DNA of 64,000 nucleotides from Acanthococcus lagerstroemiae (Eukaryota > Arthropoda > Insecta > Hemiptera > Eriococcidae): assembly GCA_031841125.1 (NCBI GenBank), contig CM063108.1, forward strand, positions 56,690,122-56,754,121, written 5' to 3'. The stretch's first letter is position 1. The number at the start of each line of letters is the position of its first letter. The notes below the pieces were generated by a model. That model was not told where the DNA came from, did not search any database, and worked only from the letters and a program-made list of their open reading frames with translations. Below, piece after piece: positions 22,640 through 35,524 of this stretch. A program made the position numbers and the translations under genes.

Positions 22640-23210
22640 TCTTTTGAAGACTTGCTAATACTCTTGGAGACCAAATGGAAAGACTTGTCGAAATTTTTCG
22701 GAAATATTTTCAAAATACCTACTCAAAACTTTTCTTCTGAGACTTTTTAAACTCTTTTAGGCATGTTGAGAATCCTTTAAGACCATTTGAGACCCTTTCA
22801 AACTCGTATAAGTTTCTGTAAAATTCCGTAAGACTTTTTTAAGACTTCAAAATTCTCTTTAGGTATTGTTAAGATCCTTTATTAATTTTCAAGACTATTT
22901 AAGACTCGTTTAAGAGCCTGTGAAACAGTTCCTACAAATATTTTCAAACTCAAACTTTTTTAAAACTGTTGAAGATTCTTTATCCTCCTTCTGAATGTAA
23001 GACTTTCTACGATTGTCTTACGCTAAAACATCGTAAAACTCTTTTATATTTCCTGTAGACTTTTTAAGACTTTTCTAGACTTTTTTGTATTCACCGAGAC
23101 TTTTCCATACTTCGAGAATCTTTAAGACTCCTTTGAAACTCACTAAAAAATTCTACCTAATACTCTTCACAATTTCATTCAGACTTTTCAAAATGTTTGT
23201 AAGACTCGCC
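22640..23210. repeat. Degenerate AAGACTTTTTAAGAC satellite
   Basis: Over ~570 bp the words TTAAGACTTTT, AAGACTCTTTT, TTTAAGACTC and TTTTCAAGACT recur every 12-25 bp with heavy divergence. The same vocabulary in complement returns at 62990-63720. It has no coding features. Confidence 0.65.
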
Positions 23211-23263
23211 TGTGCACGATTGAATATTTCTCCTTCTCCTTTCTTTATTCTTTCTATGCTGCC

Positions 23264-26200
23264 CCCCCCCCCGCGGAGGCATTGTGATGGGTCCTAAGGT
23301 AACAATGCTTGCAAGTTCGAATTCTTCAGCCCAAAATACTTATCCATATCAAATTTTAACTTAATTTTGAAAATTGCGGGATCATTGGCCTCCTTCCTGG
23401 GGCACAGTTAGGAGTTCTGCGGTAGAAATTCTGGCAAATTCGAATTTTTCAGCCCAAAATATCTATATTTTGATACTATGCATATATCGAATATTAATTT
23501 GATTTTGAAAACTAGGTGGATCATTTTGAAACTACTGTTTATTTTAATCGTGTCTTTCTTTCTCTCATTATACTGTCTGAAAACGATCCAGAGACATAAC
23601 AACGGGGTGGTGGTGACACCTTCACGAATTTTCCAAGTTTGGAATCGGAATTTTTCAGCGAATTCAATGATTTTGTGAGCATTTTCGACCGCCAGTGCGT
23701 AGATTAAATAAAAACTGTTTTTTAGTTTGCATAATAACAACAATTTTCTGTACCGAGCCGGCATTTCCGATTTATTTTACTCCCCCCCCCCGGGCTCTTG
23801 ACGTACTAAAGAACATTATTTACCCCATTTATCGTGGCATTATGTACTCGATATTGTTGTTTTGAGAGAATACGTAACATTCTGTCCATAGGTGACTTAC
23901 ATGTCATTTCTTTGCCATAAAATCGCTTGAGTCGTACGGGAGTCTCTTAGTGAGGCTTCGCGCAGTCGTAATGAGTATGAATGTTCGAATGTGTCTGAGT
24001 AAAAACTGACTTAGCCCCGTCCAGAAAATTTTGAAAATGTGCTAAAACTCTATTATTAAAGGATTAAAATTAACATTAACTTTTTGGTCAGTATAACTCT
24101 TTAGCCCCCGCCCACGGATCTTACAGCGAATATTATTTATATTTATGTTATCCCTCTGAACACTTGAACAGGCTCAGGTGCCAGTTCCAGGACAGATAAA
24201 TAATTTAAATATCTGTGGCAGAGGTGAAGGGAGATGAAAATTAAATTTATTGCTCAGGTATATTCCAAATTTTCTTTCTAAAGATTAATTCCCGGATCCG
24301 TCCTCGCTAACCTTCACTCCTGAAAATTAACATCGTCTCTCACCGGGATGTACCGAAGGGCCTTTTTTTGGAAGGGGGAGAGAAGGGTGAGAAAAAGAGA
24401 GACATATCAATGGCAGTCGACAAGCATAAAACAAAAAAAGACAATATTTAAATTTTTCCAACTGCGAATCTCATTTAGCCAACTGACGCACGATTTTGCC
24501 AAATTTACCGTCTGATGAAATGATTAGGCAATTCCTCCCCCTTACCCTTAGATTTGATTCGACTTCAATATCTTCGTGCACTCGTATTCGTTCACGTACG
24601 CAATGAATAACCAAAAATCGATAGTAACCCAGTAAATCTTTTCTAAAGCGTTAACGAAAAAATTAAGAACTTTATCGAGGAACGTGGGCGAATTTAGGTC
24701 ACCTTTATGCATACAATTATTATTACCGGTAAATTACGTTCGCCGATTTTCCTAAATGGTTCCAGTAAAGCATTTGCTGTTACGTAAGCGAACATTCATT
24801 CCAATTTTCACCCCGTTGGCATACTGGGTAAGATACAGGGCTCCTAGCCCTCTTGACACAGTGCCTGTACTTGAGAGGCTTTCGATTTTGAAATTTTAAC
24901 GTTAGCTCTTGAGAGGAATGGTTGATGCAGTGCCTTGTTATTTTCTACGTATCGTGGTCACCATCCGCTCCTGTCTTAAGAAAGGTTTCAACGTAAAATT
25001 TCCTATCAAATTTGTTCGTATTTACGAAAGCTCTTGCATTTCTAAAGGTTGGAAACATTTTCTGTACAGCTGATTTTACCCATAAGCTGCTCCTGATTAT
25101 GCGAATACTCCCCTCACAACATCCGCTCAATATGTGCACGATGGAAGAGGTAAAAAATAAGTTTACTTATTTTATTTTTTAATTTATTTAAAGTCTAAAT
25201 TCACGATTACCTTTTATATTTTGAAACAGGCCGCCAAATTCTTCTAGGTCGTAGGGTATATATTGAAATTTGAGAAATGTTACACATAATATATTATGTA
25301 CTTATCATGATTGCTGACATTTAAGGCAACTTATTGTTGAAATCTGTAGTTCCGTTTTTAGGTCAGTTTGACGTTAAAAAACCGATTTCAGTGACTTCTG
25401 AAAACTTGGAATTGATGTCCATATTATATGCTTACTAATATCTTCACTTTTATGCCCCTTCCCTCTCCACAAATGCCATAGTTTGCAAATTAGGGGCGAA
25501 TAGTTACCTGCAATGAATTCGGCGAAACCCTGTGAAACGACATGCACATTGCATAGTATGAAATTACCAGACCCCTCCCCCTCCGAACGGCCATATTTGC
25601 AAAGGGGCTGATGGTTATCAAAATTAAATTCAGTGACCCTGTACAACTATAAGACGATTTATCCCACGCTTCAGAATCTTCATTTGAAGCCCTCTCTTCC
25701 TTCCTACGTGCCGTAATTGGTGGGTGGGGGAGGGGGTTATTACCAAAATTTAGTTCAGCGACCGCTTTAAGCCTATGAAACTACATTCATATTGTGTTTC
25801 ACGAAATTTTGAGTCCCCGTCTTCTGGCCGGTGCCAGTATTTTGAATTCACAGTTGTGAATATCGAACACGCCCGTCGGTATTTTGATTCATTCGCGCTT
25901 ATAAAAGTTGTAGAAACAATAATAAAGAAGTAATTTTTGACCCTGAAAAAAGATAAAGGAAAACAAATTTAAAATTGTTACATCTAAAGACAGGGACATG
26001 GGTGTAAACTTCAGCGGTGCTCTCAGATTCCAGAACCTGATGAGAGTTTTCGAGCACCACATGGGAAAGTTAAAGGTGGACGGGGAGGGTAGAGATATCT
26101 CAAAAGACTCTGAGTGAGGAGGAGAGAATCGGACCAAGTCGAGCACCACATGAGAAAAATGAAAGTTGCCGCCTATGGGCAGTGGAGAGGAGAGAAAAAA

Positions 26201-27127
26201 ATTCTAGGAATAATGGGAACATAAAGAATCAGCACCTTAAGCCTCAGATTTAGGGCATTTTTAGGGCAGTTACGAAAAAATAGTAAAAGAGCTAGTTCGT
26301 GTAGAATTTAATGAGGAACGATTTTCGTTTGAAAAGTTTTGGCTTAAAGTGGATGTTCCCTAACATTCTTGGTTGGAAAAAAGTGTATTTTAGGAGACGT
26401 TCTGCCTCGTGGGGGGAAAAGCTCCGCAGCAGTGATGGAGAAATTTTGCTATGCTGATTAAAGAATCAGTCTCAAGATCTATGGGGAAAAAATCTTAATT
26501 GGATTTTTTATCAAACTCTTTTCTTGGGCATTCGCATCTATATCCATTTATATCTGCGAAGGACACTCGCTGATGATGTGTGTAGAAGAAGTTGCTGACT
26601 GAATTATTGCAGGCGCATGGAATAATTGACGATCACCATCTTAGCATAATTGGACGCTGTCAAGTGTACCAGGACTAACCGACACTTGTTGATAAAATGA
26701 GTTATTAGTATCGTTGGAAAGAGCGCAGCAAATATAATTTATCAAAATTGGACCCGCGATTCAAAAATGTGTACTTTGAAAAAAGCTTATCAGTAAACGC
26801 TATGTCATACAGTTTCTACATGGCTCTTGAACTTCGAATCACGTGTTCTCAAAAAACAGATTTTGTTGGTTGGTTCTGTTACGCTTAACAGTGTCCAATT
26901 AATGTTGAGAAAAACAAACGAACTATTAACAACTGGATTTATGCGAGCCTCCTAAATTGTGTTCGAAAATTAGTTCCATTTGGACCGACCACTTCTAATT
27001 TTCGATCAGTCTAGGGCTTTCGGTGTGAATAGGTCGGCACTGGTTTGGATTTGTGGATGTTCAGAAATGCGCCTACATTGAGAATCCGGATGCTTCGCTT
27101 CCGATCTGATTTGCCACTTACGTGGCT
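23264..27127. other. Unassigned intergenic sequence with C-runs and repeat debris
   Basis: It has C-runs at 23263-23272 and 23783-23792, two related blocks at 23310-23360 and 23425-23490 (TTCGAATTTTTCAGCCCAAAATA), a possible CAGGGACGTA-like end near 24345, and the MITE copy at 26651-26897. The minus-strand frame at 24945-25139 looks protein-like in parts but has no recognised match. Confidence 0.35.
26651..26897. mobile_element. TGGACGCTGTTAA MITE, copy 2 (inverted core)
   Basis: Ends TGGACGCTGTCAAGTG and CTTAACAGTGTCCA, with the core in the opposite orientation to copy 1 (AAAGCTTATCAGTAAACG, CGAATCACGTGTTCTC). Left and right TIRs have drifted apart more than in copies 1 and 4. Confidence 0.8.
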
Positions 27128-27792
27128 CTAGTAAAAGAATATGGTTTTGATTCGCAGAAACGAGGTGCAGTGCCTCCTACACATGTCTCGAAAGAGCCAT
27201 ATAAATTTCTCATTCATCTGACGTACGTGTGACATATTACAGAGAGGGCGAAGAAAAGGTTTGAGAAGTTCTCCCTCGAAGAACAAAGCACAGCTTTCGC
27301 ACATAGGTGCATATACGTGTAAAAACTTCGAGAACTGTTCCTCTTTTGGAGGCTTCACAAAGGCCTGTAGGTAGCTAGGTACACAAGGACCTGAAACTGA
27401 AAACGAAAGAGTGCCGAGATTTCCGAACCTCAACGTTCGTGTTTCTATTTCCATTTTATGATTTAAATGCTTCGTTTTTGGCTCGTTAGTATACTGGTGT
27501 AACGATAATACTGCAGCCATTTGGCAATCGAGTATAATGCGACTTATTGTGACTTAAAGTACCCGAAAGACGGCGAGGGTCTTCGGATTACCGAAGATTG
27601 GTTAAATTGTTTAAGCATTGCCCGGACCTGAATCAGCGCCAGAGGTATACAAATTAATGCAATATTATTCCGTGGTACGAACACGCCAGTTAAAACCAGT
27701 GCAATCCGACTTATTTGAGTGTATGAAAAACAGGCTCCGATGAAATTCGAAGGAATGAACCACGGCACTCGAGAGTCGAGATCGAGGCCCAT
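27128..27792 (-). CDS. Two consecutive uncharacterised ORFs
   Basis: On the minus strand 27792-27544 starts at ATG with MGLDLDSRVPWFIPSNFIGA and contains a hydrophobic stretch, IALVLTGVFVPRNNIALICI, that could span a membrane. 24 bp on, a second ATG ORF (27520-27128, 130 residues) begins MAAVLSLHQYTNEPKTKHLN and is unusually long for this AT-rich sequence. A CTGATTCAG/GTCCGG donor-like site interrupts the first. No family is recognised and no splice model joins them convincingly, so chance remains likely. Confidence 0.15.
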
Positions 27793-27965
27793 GAAATGAA
27801 TTTGAAACGTTTACTGAAAACGGTTTGTATTTGGCTAGTACGTCGTTCTAAACCGAACTTACAGTTTACGAGTGCCGTATTTTTATTCTAGACCGGTCAA
27901 AATTCTTTATTTCGAAGTAGGTATGCTTCAAAAATAGCGGCGTACTCACTTGCTCCACACATCCT

Positions 27966-28180
27966 CTCTTTTTTCATTCTGCTCTCTCAACCCGAGCCCT
28001 GGAATCCGCTCTTTCGGGCATTACTTCAGAAACGTCGGGCTGACTGTTAGGGCTGTCTTAGCCCTCTTCCCTTCTTGCCGAAAACCCGGCCTAGGTCGAA
28101 ATGTAGCTGCTACGCGGGCTCGAACCCGGGACCTCCGGATTCCGAGACCAACGCGCCATCCACTCGGCCAACCAGACCAC
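27966..28180 (-). mobile_element. Full-length tRNA-derived SINE
   Basis: Read on the minus strand, it starts at a tRNA-like head with a box A (TGGCCGAGTGG, 28160-28170) and a box B (GGGTTCGAGCC, 28117-28127). A body of about 140 bp with CCTAGGCCGGGTTTTC follows, and it ends GGGTTGAGAGCA. It is bracketed by a 14-bp target duplication, GCTCCACACATCCT (27952-27965) and GCTCCACGCATCCT (28181-28194), one mismatch. These are internal pol III promoter boxes, so it may be transcribable. Confidence 0.9.
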
Positions 28181-29389
28181 GCTCCACGCATCCTGGAATC
28201 CGTCGGGGCCGTTCTGCTTTATTTTACGGTATTAAAGAAATAAACAGGAAAGTAGAGCGGATCCCAGCTGCTGTGTTGCTGGTTTCAAAATCAAACCAAA
28301 TCAGTAGCTCAGCACAGGTGACACTGAAATTAGATATTTCAATTTATGACGGGAGTGCGACAGGAGCTATGCAGATGTCGAGGGGAAGATCGACCGTATA
28401 AGTTACCAAGAAATTTCCCGGAAAATTGGTTTAATTCAGAAGATTTGGGCTGGTATGAAAGTTTTGAGTCGGTGTAGTGGCTGGAAGGGAGCCAGGAGAA
28501 GGAGGAAACATGGTTGAGGGACAAATCAAATGAAAAGTTGGCCTGATGTAATGATATTTTCTCGGTAAGGAGATGGCCTCTGTTAAGATCAGAGTCAATC
28601 TTCTTCGACCTCTGTAGAACCTGTGTGAAATGGCTACACTGTAGATTGTATTTGTCTCTATAAGTGACCTCGAGAGACAGGATTCATTTTGATTCGATGA
28701 CTTGTTACGGTAATCGTTGTACCAGAGTAAACAAAATATTATCCGAACGTGATATCGCGATTTCCCTATTTATCACATACACACTGTGATCTTATCATCA
28801 AATGACTGTCGATTACTATTCGATATTGCGTCGCATTCTAGGTTGTTAGTTTTGGAGTTTTGGTTTTCAGTTTGACGTTCACCTGTATCCGGATAACCGT
28901 TGAAACTCGGATTGTTTGAACAAGGGGGTACAAGTAGTGTAACAAGGACGTTCTTCTAGGGGGGGGGGGGAGGTAAGATCTTTAGGTAAAATAGTGTCAA
29001 ACTTACCTTCGTCGCTTCCACTGTCGGAGGAAGAACACAGCTGGAAGTAAAGATACAAGGTTCACGAACCAAGATCTCTTCTAATCAAAGAAAAGACACT
29101 AGATGCTTAAATCCCTCGTGTACTGTCAGTGCCTACTGTTCACCCCCTCCTCCAGCCCAATGAAGAAAATGACAGGAGTTACAATTTTCTCTACATTTAT
29201 ATATTGCAGTTTTAACAGAGCTTTTGGAAACAGTTTTGTGTGGAAGTTTAAGTGAGCTTCAAACACACTTCAGAGTTCCTTGTTGAAGTCTGGATTAGGT
29301 GCGGAAACACGAGGAACGCTATTGGGCAGCTGACCATGTATTTTAACAGGGTCCTAATGTGTCTTCACTAATCGTGATGAATTTTGAAA

Positions 29390-29452
29390 ACCTCTTTTCA
29401 TTTGCTCTCACCCGAGCCCTGGAACCGCCCTTTCGAGCATTACCTCAGGGAC
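29390..29452 (-). mobile_element. SINE 3' tail fragment
   Basis: Only the last ~60 bp of the SINE remain (complement of ACCCGAGCCCTGGAACCGCC and CATTACCTCAGGGA). It shares the variant GGAACCGCCC with the fragment at 32426-32487, so both probably come from one subfamily. Confidence 0.7.
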
Positions 29453-30139
29453 AAGTGGCAAAGCCTAAACATGTTCGTGTCTTCATTTGGCTATTTATCA
29501 TGCTCCTTTGAAAAATGCGGCTGGCTGTGATATCGATAAATGTTCTGTCTATTCTTGCGAATGTCCGTTCCTGGCAGGATCTGATGTACGTGATCCTGAG
29601 AATACCCAGAAAAAGAGACCAAAAACTTGTACTTTGCGCCTACATTTCGGCACCTTCTCCAAAACTCTTTCAAAAACGTAAATATATACAAAACTCCCTT
29701 CGATTTGAAAGTTTTAATTCCGATATTCGCCCCCCTCCCTCCCGGTCATCTTCCATTCAGTATTCAGATAATTGGTTGTTCCCTTCCTATTTTTCAAGAA
29801 TGGCTCCGTTGAAATTCGACTTTGTGATAGGTTCCCATTTTCTTTCGTTCCGAAGAGATTTAGGCGAGTGATCTGGCAACACTGTATTTGTTTACATCAA
29901 GAGAATCTGACGGCACCCAGCTCAGGTCATTCAGGACTGCAAGGGTTTTTATCAAGTTTTTACTATATTATGTTGATTAGTTAAATGATGGCACTGTACG
30001 TGATGTTAGGCAAAATGTTTTTTCATTTTATCCTTTTGTCAGACAATCATAAATTTTTTTGTTATGCCATGAGTTTTGTCACATGCAGAGTTCTGTCATT
30101 TTGTTGTTTGTATGGTTTTATTTTGTCATCTTGTCTTTT

Positions 30140-30270
30140 TTTTTGTCGAGTCGTTTAGTATGGTCTATCTATGGTGATGTCGTTTAGCATAGTATATTCG
30201 CAATGCTTATGTCGTTTATCTTATGCTATAATCAATTGGTACGTCGTTTAGCATAGTTCATCATATGAAA
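30140..30270 (+). repeat. Four-unit GTCGTTTAGCATAGT repeat, ~32 bp period
   Basis: GTCGTTTAGTATGGT, GTCGTTTAGCATAGT, GTCGTTTATCTTATG and GTCGTTTAGCATAGT start at about 30147, 30179, 30211 and 30243. It follows a T-rich stretch with repeated TTTTGTCA. Confidence 0.7.
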
Positions 30271-31370
30271 GCTGATGAAATGTAACTTTTTTTTAGTAAT
30301 TTCATTTTGCCATTGGATTCACTTTTTTGTTTTGTTATTGACAAACTGGTCCTGACAAAAACCGGTTTAAGGTTTAGTCAGTGGTCATTCTGTCATTTTG
30401 TTTTGGTATATTGGTGGTAATTAGTGTTGTTGAATTTCGTGTAATTTATTCTTTCGAAAACTTCATTGACTTATTTGATGGAACATTTCAAAATGATTCT
30501 CAAATGTGAAGTTTATTCGCTAATTACTGGCAATTAATCGGCAACTGACGTAGAGCAGTTTTATAAATTAGCCTTGCTTACATTATTATCAGTTGTTATC
30601 ACTGTGAAAATGATGAATAAGTTTCAAAATTGAAACTTGAAATTCATCCTCGTAAAATATTTTACGATATAATATAATATTTAAGTGTGAAATATTCCAC
30701 TATAAATTTTATTTCTTGAAATATTTAATCGTGAAAATTTTCATTTTTACAACAGTATGTGTAATTACCACTGTGGGCAAAATAACTAAAATATTTACCG
30801 AATGTATTGGGCATTGAAAAATTACAGATGGAAACTTCAGGGGATTGGGACGAGCAATCTGGCAACGTCGCATTGTTTGTTTACTATTAAAAGCATCTCG
30901 CATCACCGCATGTCAGTAGGGCTTGATGTTACACGTTGGTGCGATTGATCCGCCATTTTGTTTGCAAAAAGCAATTTAAAAGAAAATACGGTCAAAGTTT
31001 TTAGTTGATCTAGATAGGGGTCTCAAATTCGACTTTTCTTCCTTCAAGAGGGCTAATCTGTCTTTGCTCAAAAACATTGAGCACTGCATCAGGTTTTTTT
31101 GTGTAGCTGAATTCAAAAATTCAACCAGATTCCCGGTTTGAACCTGATGGGTGTCACGAATTTGATTTTCTTCCCTTTGAAAAAGCAAATTCGACTTTAT
31201 CGAAAGTTATATATGTATAAAATTTAATCATGAATCATGTTAAAACTCCTAGGGAAATGATTTTAGGAAATCTAAACATGTCGTGGACACGGATTTGCGA
31301 CTACCGGAGAGCATTTTCATGTCTCGATTTTAATATCGTCTTATCAGCAATCGAGCTTAATATCGACTTC

Positions 31371-31885
31371 TAATTAATTTTTCCATGGATTTGTTTAAAT
31401 TTTTGTTCTTGTCAAGAATCAAGATGCGTGCTTTTGTACCGACTCTCCTCGAGTAATGAGGTTACTTGTTTTCTCTTCTCTTCTCATTTCCAGTTCAGAT
31501 CACAGTTCAGTTCAAGGGTGCGTATTGGATAAAGCCAATCCGTATAATTTAGCTCTTCATGGTCACAATTCAGTTCGACCTAAAATCCTACCTTAATAAA
31601 AGAAAACTTTCCATAGAAATTTCTATTAAATGCTGAAGATGGAGAAGAAATAAAACTTTCCATAGTAATGTGGACCACTGAACTGAATTGTGAACTGACT
31701 TGTGACCATAAAGAGCTAAATCATACGGATTGGCTTCACGCAATACGCACCACTGAACTGAACTGGAAATGAGAAAAGAAAACAAGTAACGTCGTTCCTC
31801 GAGGAGGGTCGGCAAAAAAGCACGCATCTTGACTCTCAACAAGAAATAATGAAAAAAAAAAAATCGATGGAAGAATAAATTAATG
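31371..31885. repeat. Large inverted repeat (hairpin), about 500 bp
   Basis: The left arm (31371-31600) carries AAGATGCGTGCTTTT, CCAGTTCAG and TATAATTTAGCTCTTCATGG. The right arm (31622-31885) has the complement (ACCATAAAGAGCTAAATCAT, AGCACGCATCTTG). The loop is short, around AAATGCTGAAGATGG. A related single-arm copy lies at 35525-35650. It has no clear target duplication or coding potential. Confidence 0.8.
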
Positions 31886-32425
31886 AATAATTCTACCTGA
31901 TCCTACCCTAATTAAAAATAAAAATAAAAAGTTCCATGGAACTTTCTACTAAATACCGAAGATGGCTGGAAGAAATAAAAATTTGGAATTTTTATATTAG
32001 GGTATGATCAGGAGAGATAAAGCTCAAAAATTAACACTTTTTTCGTTTATCCACATCACAAAAATGACTAAATTTTGTAGAACTTTGGTTAAAAATTTGG
32101 ATTCTGCGCTCCAGCGTTACACTAATATCGCACAAAAATTATAAACTGTCGAATTCTGATAGTTAATTTTCGTCATTTTTCATAAATACACCAATTTAAA
32201 ATTACAGAATGCAAGAAAATTTTTAATATTGTTCTGGTAGTTGTATTACATTATTTTTTGTGATGTCTAGTGTTAATTTTAATATAGAAACCGAAAATAT
32301 AGTCCAAATTTGGAAAAAGTAATCAATTTCCCTGGAAACTGAAAAAATTATTTTTCTACAAACAAACTGGCGGATCGATTTTACCCATGGGTTATCTATC
32401 AATTCAATTATTATGTATTTTTTAT

Positions 32426-32487
32426 TCCCTGAGGTAATGCTCGAAGGGGCGGTTCCAGGGCTCGGGTGAGAGCAAATGAAAAAAGAG
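32426..32487 (+). mobile_element. SINE 3' tail fragment
   Basis: Inverted relative to 29390-29452 and nearly identical over ~60 bp, ending GGGTGAGAGCAAATGAAAA. It has no tRNA head. Two headless tails of the same variant 3 kb apart could reflect one duplication. Confidence 0.7.
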
Positions 32488-33812
32488 ATGTATTTATTAA
32501 TAGATGGTGGGGGGCCTACAGCAGGAATGTTATTAAATAGAGCTCCCCCTACACTTTTAAACAATTTGTTCATTAAAAAAATATATATATATTAATTTAA
32601 AAAAAAAATACACAAAATATATAAGAAGTAACGTGGAGCGGTAGGGGTCTGCAGGAGGGAGGAGAGGGGATAGACACTCCATGAAGAAATGAGGAAGCCT
32701 ATCGGGGGGAGAGAGTTTCATGTCAGAACAGCCAGAATTTTTGCTAATGAATGTTGAATGTTACCAAACGCCTTCCAACTGCACGTAAACCGACATATCG
32801 AGAGTGCTAATTGCATACTTGGAAACGAACAGGGGAAATCCTGTTGGCTCTGAAAGTATGTACAAAACTGATGCTAGGCATTTCTAATGCTACTACTCGG
32901 AATCAGAGCGAGACAATGGATCTGCAGGACCATTCGGAGGGGGAGGGAGGAATCATCTTTCAGAGCTGACAAGTTGGCAATTTCGGGTTCTCAGTTGGCA
33001 AATTCATGCATCTTAAAGAGATTTTTCTGCGTTCAACTGTAGGAGAATTTTTGGTTGTAATGTTTCATTTTCGTCCCTCCTGTGTTGGGTTCGTCAAACT
33101 GAGCCTTTGGGTATTAAGCTATCAAACCATATAGGACCCCTCGCGAACAAGTTTCTTCAAATTCATGCGTCTAGAGCTTGCTGGGTTCCCTTCTTAGTAA
33201 CTCATTAGGGTGGCCAGCTCGATACTGACCCCTTCAATAAATTTACGCCGGTGTGAATCTGTTTCAAATTAATAGTCAACACTGGCGGAAATATCTCTGC
33301 TCCGTGCCCGAGATAACCGACATTTTTCCGACCGTTTACACCGAGTTTTATAAGGTCCGCACGATCCCAAAACCGATTCTACTATCAGGCGGCCATTTCC
33401 TGTCGTCCTGTCCTCGAAATCACGAGACCTGAGTCGAATTACCTCGCGGTCAATCGATTACGATTCGAAATTGTCGTCGATTTGGGGGATGTGCAAGACA
33501 GCAAGTGAAAAAGAGAGAGAACATTTAATTTCATTCTCTCGAACGGAACGCCTCAAGTAAACAAATTACACAACAGGAAGTAAATATTGGAAATATAGGC
33601 GCCAAGTGGTTCTTGAAATACAGGTAAAGAATATCGGGTTTTCATTTTCATCGAGCTGGAACAGTGCGAGTGTGTACGTTGTGGTCGTGTGTCAGTGTAC
33701 GCACACGCTGGAGAAGAAGTAATAATAAAATACTAAAAGGTAATAACCTTTCATCGTAATATTCCAGTCATTCGGAATCAACTCTCTACTTTTTTTTTTT
33801 TTTTTTTTAACC

Positions 33813-33818
33813 TATAAA
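33813..33818 (+). promoter_or_regulatory. TATA box candidate
   Basis: TATAAAGATAC lies directly after a 20-base T run and about 66 bases before the ATG at 33884. A start site some 30 bases downstream would give a short leader. Confidence 0.3.
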
Positions 33819-33883
33819 GATACATCGTACCGCGGCGCTCTGACACATTCTATACGTAATCTCGCGAAACGGCTATAATCAAA

Positions 33884-34283
33884 ATGAGTAATTTAGAAAA
33901 CCTGCCCCCGCTACTGGAAACGAGTTTTTGAAACTTATTAGAAAATATCGCGTTTCGATGGAAGAGAAAGAGATGGACGACTTTAGATCGCATTTCTGTG
34001 CGTTATCTAGAGGATGCTGCGTGTATGCTAAAATCGAGTGTGAATTCTATAACGGTCCATTTCCCTTTCGCTGCTCATCGATATGGAATATTAGTCAGTG
34101 TTATCATCCAGCGTTATCAGCGACATTATGGTTATCCCGAACCGTGTACTTTGTTTCACACATCACGGAGATAATGCGTTTTGTTTTTCACTTTTGAAAA
34201 GACATGCCGATAGAATACTCCGAAGTACGAAAGAAGTGGATGCAAATGCCAATGAGGAAGTGGGCACGATTGCAGATCCGTAG
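33884..34283 (+). pseudogene. Broken gene-like ORF behind a TATA box, unknown
   Basis: An ATG in good context (AATCAAAATGAG) opens MSNLENLPPLLETSF, then a TGA at 33929. The same frame then continues to 34174 through ENIAFRWKRKRWTTLDRISV, KSSVNSITVHFPFAAHRYGI and ending in HTSRR. A second frame overlapping its end gives LCFTHHGDNAFCFSLLKRHA, then a Glu-rich tail to a stop at 34283. This is what one nonsense change plus one frameshift in a small coding gene would look like. I cannot name the family; a short N-terminal LPPLLE segment is not enough for an F-box call. A TATAAA at 33813-33818 precedes it. Confidence 0.3.
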
Positions 34284-35524
34284 TATAAACACTTTTTTAG
34301 GATGAGAGGGGGGGCAACTTGGGACAAAAATTGCAATTTTCACGTCTACAAAAAAAGCAAAAAAGCGTGAAAAGCAAAAGAGGTCTCGGATTCTTGCTAA
34401 GGAGACGAACCGTTGATTGGAAGGGTGTCCCCAGTTGCCTCCCCCACGCTATGGACCTGGCCGGATTTGAACGACGTTTACACCCACGTTTTACCAAGTC
34501 AGTTTTCTTACACATATATAGTGGCCCGGGGAAGGGGTAGTGAGAACTGTGTACCAGGGGTTTGGTGTCGTACGAAGGAAATTGGCAACCAATCGATCGT
34601 AAGGCCAGTCAATTTCAATCGATCTACGAAGTGAAATGAGGATTACAGACGTGCCAGGGGCAGATGGGGCTGTTTCCCGACCGTCTATTAAATTCAAGTT
34701 AGTTGGATAAATTAAACCTTAAAGGGCTGAATTGGATTCTTAGTCCACAGTTAGCGACTTCTCAAAAACGTAGGCCTTCTTCTTGTCGGATTTCAAAAAT
34801 GTCTTTGTCAGTTCTTGGTGCACTTGAGGGGGGAAAATCTGCGAACAGCTGTTTTCCTTTTGCTCGTATATTTCCAGATTTTTCCAGTTAGCAAAGGTGA
34901 CATATTAGGATTTAAAACTTGGGATGCCCCTCGCTCCTTTTGAAAATCGTTTCGGCACCTCGGTAAATTTCTGATGAGAATATCAAATCATCTTGCGAAA
35001 ATGTCTAATTTGAATGTTCTAAACATTCCACGAATTGACGACACCGATTATGGCTCACTCAGCTAGAATAGGATGAATGGAGTCGATTGAACTAAATGCC
35101 CACGTATTTACATACCCACAGATTTTTTTACGGTTCGCTACTGATAAAAATTTTTAAAATACCTAATTTTTCAACATCTTCATGCAGGCTTGAAATACGT
35201 GTGTTAACTAAAAGTAACTTGAAACTTTTAAAACATTTTGAACCATTTGGGTTTATTTTGTTAAATTTTCGCCAAGAATTGGCGAGGGCACTCTAGGGCA
35301 TAACCAGAAATTAATTCGTATGGGAAGGTTAAAATGGGGCCGTAAGAATTGAGCAAATTTTTACTGCTTTTAAGTGTGTGTGCTAGAGGGGGTTAAATTA
35401 GTGTTTGCCTAGGGGCAGCCCGGAACCCGAGTATTAGCATTTTATATGCTTTCACTGTAACGAAAAACGTAACGAAAACCGTAACGCTCCCCCGACACGA
35501 ATTCAGTTGTTGACATTTACAATC

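Larger units (their letters stand above)
28195..31370. other. Unassigned intergenic sequence
   Basis: It contains a long G-run at 28959-28971 preceded by GTAGTGTAACAAGG (an isolated CAGTGG-type transposon end), the SINE tail at 29390 and the 32-bp repeat at 30140. No coding region is supported. Confidence 0.35.

Noticed and set aside
28100..28180. A tRNA gene (box A and box B present)
   Set aside because: The sequence lacks a proper acceptor stem pairing and continues into the SINE body, so it is a tRNA-derived SINE head.
27950..28401. Open frames with NPGPPDSETNAPSTRPTRP-like sequence
   Set aside because: They are translations of the SINE at 27966-28180, not a protein gene.
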